This document shows positions 53,500 through 61,462 of a stretch of 64,000 bases of DNA, one piece after another. Numbering within the stretch: the stretch's first letter is position 1; each line of letters opens with the position of its first letter. The notes under the pieces were generated by a model. The model had not been told where the DNA came from and did not search any database. It saw nothing but the letters and a program-made list of their open reading frames with translations. The DNA lies in assembly GCA_033558025.1 (NCBI GenBank), contig JAUCEF010000018.1, positions 3,906,001 through 3,970,000 on the forward strand, written 5' to 3'. The DNA is from Phytophthora sp. 'mugwort'. Lineage: Eukaryota; Oomycota; Peronosporomycetes; Peronosporales; Peronosporaceae. The translations under genes were made by a program, and so were the position numbers.

Positions 53500-55487
53500 C
53501 GTCGCTTGAACCGTTAAGCATCAGCAGTCAGTGCGTGATAGCATCGTTAAATCGCACAAATGACACCAAATCAGCGCACACATTCGCTTGCGAACCAAAT
53601 CTAAGTGCCACTCCATCTTGACGCGATTAGCGTGAATAGAGGAGGTAATAACGCTTACAGCTAGCGCACGCTTCTGCGCAGGGGTGTGACACACTTTACC
53701 GAAGCCCAGACCCGATCTTTTCCCTGCCGCAGACAGCTTCACCTCCGCGTCCACTCGCTTGCAGGGGTCCGGTGATTGGTCAATTTCCCAACCGTGCTCG
53801 CATCTGTCGCACTCCGAGGTTGCAGTTCATGGCCAGGCCCATTACGATCATGAGTGCGAACCGGTTAGTGGACGCCATCAGAGCTTGAAGAGCTCCCACT
53901 GCTTCCGGCCGCAGAGAGAGGTACCACCACCACTTGCCGATACTCGGAGCGAGTAACCATCAGCGAAATCACAATCCGTGTCGTCTTTCCTTGACCATCA
54001 CCAGAGCTCGTTTCGGGGAAGTCTCTAGCAAAATGCCCCGGTGTGCCACATAAGAAACACTCGCCGTTATTGCGCTGCTTCTTGCGGGTATGACCCGATG
54101 CAGCACCGGGACTTCGAGCCCGCTGCTTACCACGATCCGGGTCACGGCCTCCATCGCCGCGCTGACCACAAGGGCGGCCACGCGACTTCCCACACGTGTT
54201 GGACCATTGAACGCCATACACCTCGCGGCTCAGCCCATGACCACCATCGCGGCGATCACGAAGATTGCAGTCAGCCATGCGTTCAACATTTTCGCAGCGG
54301 CCAACGGCTTCCTTGATTGAGAGACAGCTTCGTTGCGGATCCTTCGTGAGTCACTCATCACAGTCGGATAGACTACATGAACATTGCACACCATGACACG
54401 TGCTAGCTCCTCATCGTCCATGCGACCTCCATTTTCACGAATAACTCGGCGCATATTGAGCAGGTCGTCAATATAGCTGCGCACCTTCTCATCTTTGCTC
54501 AGCTTGCGACTGTAGATGTCGCTAAAAATGAAAGTCGCCTCGATCCCATTGCCACGACGGAACTCATTTCACAATGCTTCCCACAGCACGCAAGGGTCGC
54601 AGCTCTCCCTCTCGGTCTGAAAGCGCTGAAGCACCTCTCATGATACTTGCTGAACGATGTGATTGTGCGCATTTCCACGTCGCACTTTAAAGCACTGGTT
54701 CCGCGCCTTGCAAGACAAGGGCTGGTCCGTCTTCATTTCTCCGCCTAGAACGATCTTGTTCATACTAGTAGCTGTAACCTGGGTCATGATACGAGCACTC
54801 CACTCTTGGTAAGTGTGACGAGGCACACAACACCTTGCGCAGAGGACGTGTGACTTCCGGAGAATATACAAACTCTCGGTGAACGGCAGTTCACTAGTCA
54901 CTGGCCTGTGGGACTGTTACCAAAATTAAGTAGATTTAAGACTGAATATATTTGTCGGTGACCCCTTTAATGCGTCTACATACTAACTATTAGTCACCTA
55001 TAACGTACCCTAGATGTTATCCTATTGAGTGGCTCTGAGGTCTTTGTACCCTATCTGTGGTACCTATCCATGACGTCATTACCGTCGACGTCATATTGAT
55101 GTTTAGCTACATCACTTAGTGTACTTGGGTACACCTGCTCTGAAGAGTGACTTGGCACACTTCATGTAACCCCGTTACAGTAATTTCACCACCAGTCAGC
55201 TTGAAATCCAGCTTGTAACTGGACGTCGGCATAAGCCTGGCCAATGCTTCCTCGCCTTCTGCGCGCGATACCTGGGCCCGCGCAACTTCTCTTTCTTGAT
55301 CTTGACCGCTGTCACCACCACCTCGACCACGTCCTTCTTTGTCGTCATAGGTGCCTTGCAGCGTCATCGCCTCAGTGGGAGGGTTTCGGGAAGAATCGTT
55401 TTGCTCCCGATCGCTCGCAGCCAGCGAGCTTAACTGCCTAGCTGCTACTAGCGCCCAGTCAGCAGTATCCGCGTTGGGGTCATAACC
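53500..55487 (-). pseudogene. copia A gag, decayed
   Basis: From right to left on the minus strand: the start region (ALARLMPTSSYKLDFKLTGG, 55,116-55,367), FTESLYILRKSHVLCARCCV and GGEMKTDQPLSCKARNQCFK (54,638-54,901), then FSDIYSRKLSKDEKVRSYID and DLLNMRRVIRENGGRMDDEE of the UBN2-type gag. Basic R/G-rich sequence follows, with a zinc knuckle ECFLCGTPGHFARDF near 54,020-54,062 whose last Cys is replaced by Phe. Between the first two pieces (about 54,915-55,130) the gag frame is absent and AT-rich sequence of unknown origin is present. Confidence 0.6.
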
Positions 55488-55502
55488 TTACAGATGTCCT
55501 TC
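55488..55502 (-). repeat. right LTR of copia A, inner piece
   Basis: The sequence ttacagatgtccttc abuts the primer-binding-like site of A on one side and the copia B insertion on the other. Its last five bases, ccttc, are the target duplication of B. Confidence 0.7.
55498..55502. repeat. target duplication of copia B, left copy (ccttc)
   Basis: Matches 60,909-60,913 exactly. The unoccupied sequence tgtccttcacctcg persists in the left LTR of copia A. Confidence 0.8.
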
Positions 55503-55771
55503 TGCTAAACAATGACCGTAGCCCGCATGCGCTCCGCGAAGCGCTTCCCGTGGGGCTTGTTAGTTAGATGCACGAAGAGTAAGGGAGATCGATATCTTAT
55601 CTACCCGCACTGATCTTCCCTCCTTCTGCGCCACCCAAATCGCCCGGCTCCTGTTTACTAAACCGCACGACCGCAATCTTCCCATCCACGAGCTCGCGAA
55701 TCACAGTCCGGCGAACCCAAACTTGCAACCCGTACCCATGTTCACGGCTTGCACACCGTCACATTTCAACA
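55503..55771 (-). repeat. LTR of copia B, left (3') copy
   Basis: Plus-strand edges are tgctaaac and tttcaaca. It is preceded in element orientation by the purine tract gatggaggg and is nearly identical to 60,639-60,908. Confidence 0.88.
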
Positions 55772-55957
55772 CCCTCCATCGCGAGGTTGCCTGCGTAAAG
55801 CACCCCCACGGCTCACCGTGTATCGCTCACGCCCTTTCAATCTTCAAGATCCTCCGCGCAAAAATGGTCCCACGACTCATCATCCCCCATATGCGCTGTT
55901 TAGCTCTTGTACCGTATAGTGCCGCAACACCACATCTCATCGCATATCTTATGCGCT

Positions 55958-58681
55958 CTAGTCGACTTGCTTAAGCCCGACTAGCCCCTTGAGCTCCTTC
56001 AGCCTTCGCGCGGTCACAACTTTCGTCATCGAGTCGGCTGGCATCTGGGTACTCTCCAAGTACTCCGGTGCCAGCACTCCCGCCTTCGTGTATGAACCCA
56101 CGAATTTGATTCGAACATCGATGTGCTTTGCCTTTGAAGAGGCCTCTTCTCCTTGCAGCTGCTTCAGAGCCCCTCGATAGTCGATCAATAGGCTCATGGG
56201 GGTCTTGCAGGCTATCCACAAGTCATTTAGTAGCTCTCGCACTCCCAGTAGCTCTGCAACCACTACCGATGCCGCAGTAAACTCAGCTTCCATCGTTGAG
56301 ATAGATACACTGCCCTGCTTTCGCGCAAACCACGACAGAGGCATTCCCGCCACTGTGACCCAGCCACCTGTCAGCGATTTCCGATCTGCCTTGTCAGCAG
56401 CATATCAGGATCACTGTAGCCTACCAGCTGTAGAGGCTCTTTCGGCGATTCACACCCGTTCATGCGCAAGTGCAACGTCTTGCTTCCCAGCAAGTACCGT
56501 ACTATTCTCTTAGCGAGTCTCCAGTCGCTCAGTATCGGGCAGTGAGTCCTCCTCGACGCTCTGTGAACAGCGTACGCGATGTCCGGCCGCGTGCAGCGCG
56601 TTAGCCAGAGTAGACTCCCTACTAGGGATTGGAACCGATACAAATTTATTTCACCCGGCGCGCGACCCTTCGGCAACTCCCGATCTTCTTCCAGAATTTC
56701 GTTCGTCTCTTCTCCAATCGGGGTTCGTACCCCGCGTGCATCCTCACGTCCCATATCCGCGAGCAGTTCCCGAAACGTTACTTCTTGGTCAAGGTCGTAC
56801 CCGGGATCTTGGCCGTACGTTATGCGCATCCCCAGGAACTTGTGCGCGAGTCCCAAGTCTTTCGCAGACAGGCAGTCGAGCTCCTCGAAAAACCGACCCA
56901 CTAGTCTTTCTGCTGTAGATGTAACGAGCAGATCATCAACATACACACCGACTACCACTAGTTCACTCCCCACACGCTTCCAATACACACACATGTCCGT
57001 CAGGCATTGGCGGTACCCTAAGGATTCCAGGCGTTTATGCAGAAGCTCGCTCCACAAGCGTCCCGCCCGTTTTAACCCATAGCGTGCCTTCCGCAACTCC
57101 AATTCCAGCTCGCTTTTGTCGCTCGTTCCCAGCTCCGGCTGAGGTTCGTCTGCTACCTCCATCTCTTGTGGGACGCGTAAGAAAATCCGCAGCTCTGGTT
57201 CTTTTTCTGCCTTCACATAGGCATTTGGTATTTCCCGATGTTTGGCGGGCACACACCACTTAAACGCCAATGCCAATATCAGCTTGACACTGGACATCTC
57301 CACGACGGCGGCGAAGGTGAGGTTGTAGTCTTTGCCGTAAACCTGTTCATTTCCGCATGCCACCAGTCGTGCCTTGAAGCGTTCAAGTGCGCTATTCGCG
57401 TCTCGTTTATTTTTGAAACCCCATTTTGAGTGTAGCCTATTAGCTCCCGCAGGTAGCTTCAGTACAGCCCAAACCTTGTTCTCCTCCAAAGCCGGCAACC
57501 CTTCTCCCATGGCTCTCTGCCACTCGTCCTTCTTGGCGCTCTTCATCGCTTCACCGTAGTTCAGCGGGTCCGCCTCGTGCACGTGGTACATCACGTCACC
57601 CACAACCAGTTCCCCTTCGTCGGGAACAGAACCACCATCTTCGTACTCTTCAGTCGCGGGTTCAGACCCTGCACCCTGACGTACTGACCTAGTGACTGGC
57701 CTGTCCCTAGTCTAGCCGGATTTTTTCTTCCGCTTTCCCGTTCCAGTACCGGTCTCAGAGTACCCGCGCCCGTAAACCCTACCGCCGAGCCCTCACCGTC
57801 TGATTTCTCCTCATCCTCGAGATATTGCCTTTGAACAAGGACGTTTTGCTCTTTGCTGAGCGTCTCGATTTTTTTCACGTGTTGAGTAGTGATGACAACC
57901 CGGTCCTTGGGCAGGTACACCCTGTGCCCCTTAGTCTCCTCGCTGATGCCAACAACTAGTCCGTGTTGCGCTCGTTGAGCAAAATCGTTCTTCCTTGGGT
58001 CCCTGTATACGGTACAGGGGGACCCAAAAAACCACGATCTCTCCCAGCGACGGCGTTTGCTTTGTCAGCACCTTAATAGGCGAAGCGCAGCTCGGGTTCC
58101 CATTGGTCGGCGACCTGTTGATCACGTACGCAGCATATTGGACGGCGTCTCCCCAAAACCTCGAATGTAGCCCGCACACGAAGACCATGCACCTTGCCAT
58201 GTTCATGATCGTTCGGTACATACGTTCAGCCTTTCCATTGCTCGCTTGATTCCTTGCCTCGCTCCGCTGTCTGGCAACTCCTGTTCGTTTGCACAATAGG
58301 TCAACATTTACATACTCACCACCTGAGTCGGTACGGAGCACGTGCACCTTGCAGTTGAACCTCTTCTCGAAGAAGACCAGGAAGTGTTCGAACTGCTTCG
58401 CGGCTGCGTCTTTCGTCTTCGCGACAAAAACCTTCACGTGGTTGCTCTTACGGTCTATGAAATTGATCATGTACCGATTTCCCAACCTGTCCTTCGTGTC
58501 AGAGGACCCTTTAGGTCTGAGCATATGACTCCGCCAATACGATCGATAGGCGAATGCGCTCCCGTGTCCTTGCGCGATTGCGGGTTCTTGGTTTGTTTTC
58601 CTTGCGCACGTGAGGCAATTAACCCGGCGATGATCAATGATCTCGATCCCAGACGCCGGGTCCCTGCACAGTCTCTCTACC
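55958..58681 (-). pseudogene. copia B pol: integrase, reverse transcriptase, RNase H
   Basis: Largely readable. The integrase frame (from about 58,681 down) gives VERLCRDPASGIEIIDHRRV, NCLTC, the catalytic NRYMINFIDRKSNHVKVFVA and VLRTDSGGEYVNVD, QRSEARNQASNGKAERMYRT and the GKAERM-type third acidic residue. The 410-codon frame 56,371-57,603 holds the RT (WGFKNKRDANSALERFKARL, AFKWCVPAKHREIPNAYVKA, GVYVDDLLVTS). 55,958-56,353 holds RNase H (SVSISTMEAEFTAASVVVAE, SKAKHIDVRIKFV) and ends at a stop 187 bases before the LTR. Frameshifts near 57,920 (integrase end), 57,600 and 56,360 and the inversion break it. This polyprotein makes and inserts the element's DNA copy. Confidence 0.8.
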
Positions 58682-60118
58682 GGCGCGGAGGCGATCATGA
58701 ACGAGAGGCGCGCAGCTGCAACAGAAGTTCCAGGGCCTCCTGCACCTGCGCCGCTACCGGAGGCCCCAGGCGTGCGAGGTGAGGGTAATCCCAACGGTGG
58801 AAACATGGGCTTGCAGCAGCAAAACGTGCTGAGGTATCCGGATGCGAGACAGAAGGAATTCGTGAACCGGCCCTTCGACAGGGATGAGTTGTATGAAGAG
58901 CTGGGCTCCGGGTTCCTGGAGTGGGGCAAGCGTTTCGAAAGGCAGGTCGTGCTGGCGCTTCGAAAGGCAGGTCGTGCTGGCGCAATCGACGTGTGGGTTC
59001 GCGTGGCCGGAAGACGTGAAAGCCGATCTGCTGGGCCACTATCTGCAAGGCATGGCGGAAAAGTATACAAACAAGCAACTCGAGACCTGGTGCTGTCAGT
59101 TGCCCACGCTACCGTATTTGATGGAGAAGATGCTCGAGGCGTTCAGGACGAACATTACTCCGGCGCAATCGATGCAACTGTTCACGAAGGCGAAAGGCCC
59201 GAGACGGTCCTGGACAGAGCACTTCCTCTATTTGGTTGCAGTCGCTGAGGTGACGGGAGGAGGCGCGGAATACCTGGTTCTGAACAACATCGTGCAGTAC
59301 GCGTCTGAGGGCATGCGTGTGGTGCTAATGGCCAAGGTCGACAGCTCGCAAGCTGATCATCTGCACCAGGCAGAAGTACTGGCACACTTCGCTCAAGCAT
59401 GGGAAGCCTCGGGGTTGAAGAAGCGCGTGGGACGCGATGCCGCGTATTCAGTACAAGAGCTGCATGTGAGCAAGGGTAGAAGGTGCTATGAATGTGGTGA
59501 AACGGGGCACCTCCGGGATGACTGCTCAAATGGTAACAAAACCGGCAAAATACCGAAGGGCAATGAGATGGATTTCACCCTGGCGGCATCAGAGTCGCAC
59601 GATAAGGATTGCGACATATGGATCCTCGATAGCGAATCTAGTAAGCATTTGGTCGGAAATGACAAATGGCTTGACGATGCAGTACCGGCGAACGGAGCGT
59701 GCGTGCAACCCAATGGAGAGCCCATCAGTATTACCCAGAAAGGAACCGTTACGCACGCAGTTATCGTGGCTGGAAGGACGCAAAATGTGAAGCTCACAGA
59801 TGTCTATTACGCAAAAGGGCTGGCGCACAATCTGATATCTTACGGAAGGCTGGACGCAAAGGGCTGCACGCTCGGAACCAGGGGAACGAAGCGTGTGTTG
59901 GAAACGAAGAAGGGAAAACGCGTAGTGTCCAACGTCGACTTGATCAACAAAGTGCTAGTAGTGAATGAAGAATCGCCGAAAGGTCGTGAGGAGCCAAGAG
60001 AGGTGATTCTGACGGCCCTGAGGGAGAGGAGACTGCGGACTTGACACCTCAGACCATATTACAGCAAGTGACGCTCTATGAGCTTCATAGACGCCTCGGC
60101 CACCTCAAATACGACCGC
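58682..60118 (+). pseudogene. inverted block of copia B: gag middle, zinc knuckle, protease
   Basis: This 1.44-kb block reads on the plus strand, opposite to the rest of copia B. The frame starting near 58,690 gives GAEAIMNERRAAATEVPGPP and RYPDARQKEFVNRPFDRDEL. Then, after a duplicated stretch (cgtttcgaaaggcaggtcgtgctggcg twice near 58,930-58,981) and a frameshift, come WPEDVKADLLGHYLQGMAEK, the CCHC knuckle CYECGETGHLRDDC (near 59,483-59,524) and the protease box WILDSESSKHLVGNDKW. The latter has Glu where the catalytic DSGAS has Gly. NLISYGRLDAKGC and LHRRLGHLKYDRV (pre-integrase) end at the right breakpoint. Confidence 0.8.
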
Positions 60119-60625
60119 GTACAGCTGCTGTAGCTGCGACTTCGGCATTGCATAGCCTTGCTGCTGCTGACCAAAATACTGCGGCGGCGCCAGCGGATGC
60201 TGTTTCTTCGTCCGTGGGGTTGCCAATGGTGTGCCTGCCAGCGAATCGAGGTGCATTCTCGGGCCTCGGCCCAGCGCAGACTCGAACAAGCTCACGTTCG
60301 TGTCGGAGGTCATCGGATGATCCTCCACCGACATAAGCCCTTGTTTGTCTGCCAGCTCTTCCTGCAGTTTAACCTGCGACTTCTCGAGGTTGTCCATCCG
60401 CACCTCCACCTCACGCACCAGACGCAGGACTTCCCCAGCGGTTTGGCCATCTACGCCTTCCTCTCCTTCCCCATCTGCCTTTGCACGGCGTCCATGGGGT
60501 TCGGCGCCATCGACAACGACGCCAGTGCTTTTGTCTTCATATTTAGCGACTAATCCGGTCGGTTCTCGACCCGGGCCGAGAGCGGGTGCCGCAGCTCCGT
60601 CGTTCTCGCCCGCTTCAGCGTTCAT
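60119..60625 (-). pseudogene. copia B gag N-terminus
   Basis: The minus-strand frame starts at 60,625, 14 bases inside the right LTR: MNAEAGENDGAAAPALGPG, then acidic Gly-rich sequence, a coiled-coil-like stretch (LRLVREVEVRMDNLEKSQVK, LQEELADKQG), and PPQYFGQQQQGYAMPKSQLQ QLY at the breakpoint. It would continue into GAEAIMNERR of the inverted block. Confidence 0.75.
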
Positions 60626-60638
60626 TGGGCTTATAACC

Positions 60639-60908
60639 TGTTAAACGATGACTGTAGCCCGCACGCGCTCCACGAAGCACTTCCCGTGGGGCTTGTTAGT
60701 TTAGACGCACGAAGAGTAAGTGAGATCGATATCTTATCTACCCGCACTGATCTTCCCTCCTTCTGCGCCACCCAAATCGCCCGGCTCCTATTTACTAAAC
60801 CGCACGACCGAAATCTTCCCATCCGCAAGATCGCGAATCACAGTCCGGCGAACCCAAACTTGCAACTCGTACCCATGTTCACAGCTTGCACACCGCCACC
60901 TTTCAACA
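60639..60908 (-). repeat. LTR of copia B, right (5') copy
   Basis: Plus-strand edges are tgttaaac and tttcaaca. The adjacent inner sequence (minus strand ggttataagccc) resembles the primer-binding site. About 15 differences from the left copy are visible by eye. Confidence 0.88.
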
Positions 60909-60913
60909 CCTTC

Positions 60914-61084
60914 ACCTCGTAGGACGGCATTATCCGGCCTAAGGTGGTTGGAGGATCAACCATAGTAGATAACTCAGATTGTTGGGCAAACCCAAGGGGA
61001 CTTGCAGAAGAAAAGGCCTTATGCAGTTGTCACTGCAAATTCTAGAATGAGAGGCCTTGTCCTGTTGCAGTTCAACCATGTGCA
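60914..61084 (-). repeat. right LTR of copia A, outer piece
   Basis: acctcgtaggacggcattat through to tcaaccatgtgca. It retains the empty Tc1 target site (ctcgtagg) that is occupied in the left LTR. Confidence 0.75.
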
Positions 61085-61462
61085 GTATATTGACTGTAGT
61101 TTAGTGTGCAAACGGTGCCCAGCACCTTCACAGCCACTCAGCTGCCTACAGCCACCGACAAGCACAGCATCAGCTGATACCCCAGTCGGTGACTCGATTC
61201 CTACGGTGAGCAGATCAGCGTCACAACTCGGAGTGGCTTGGCCTGTTGACTACAGGGCAGCGTACCACCGGGGATCACTGCTGGGGCAAGAGTACACGAT
61301 AGAGCAAGACGAAGCTAATGATTCAATCAATATATTTAAATTGCGGTAGTACTTTATTTTAGTTTGAGTCATATTAGAATTTTTATTGCGGAAAATACTA
61401 GCATACAGTATTGAATTTTCCGACCTCTGCTACCTTAGCGGATTCAGTTACTACTGCGAAGT
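61085..61462. other. spacer before the gamma-tubulin component gene
   Basis: No host gene is recognised. A frame at 61,002-61,349 begins inside the LTR of copia A and so is not a gene start. The AT-rich part (61,330-61,430) is probably the 3' flank of the downstream minus-strand gene. Confidence 0.45.

Larger units (their letters stand above)
55503..60908 (-). mobile_element. copia element B, complete, with an internal inversion
   Basis: A 5,406-bp element with 269/270-bp LTRs (55,503-55,771 and 60,639-60,908), both beginning TG and ending CA, flanked by the 5-bp target duplication ccttc at 55,498-55,502 and 60,909-60,913. The internal region on the minus strand runs gag N-terminus, then (inverted, on the plus strand) gag middle to pre-integrase, then integrase, reverse transcriptase and RNase H. 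It is inserted in the right LTR of copia A. Confidence 0.88.
49012..61084 (-). mobile_element. copia element A with two nested insertions
   Basis: Minus-strand copia element whose two LTRs share extended sequence (gcctaagg…, atcaacca…, gggcaaaccca…, gaggccttgtcctg…). The left LTR (49,012-50,763) is interrupted by a 1.56-kb Tc1-like transposon. The right LTR (55,488-55,502 plus 60,914-61,084) is interrupted by the 5.4-kb copia B. Between them lie gag (right) and pol (left) on the minus strand. A primer-binding-like ggttatgacccc (minus strand) abuts the inner edge of the right LTR and a GGGGG purine run abuts the left LTR. No 5-bp target duplication is visible at the outer edges. Confidence 0.8.

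Noticed and set aside
58682..60044. Plus-strand frames as an independent convergent gene
   Set aside because: Content (CCHC knuckle, protease, pre-integrase) and both junctions fit the missing part of copia B, so an inversion explains them better.
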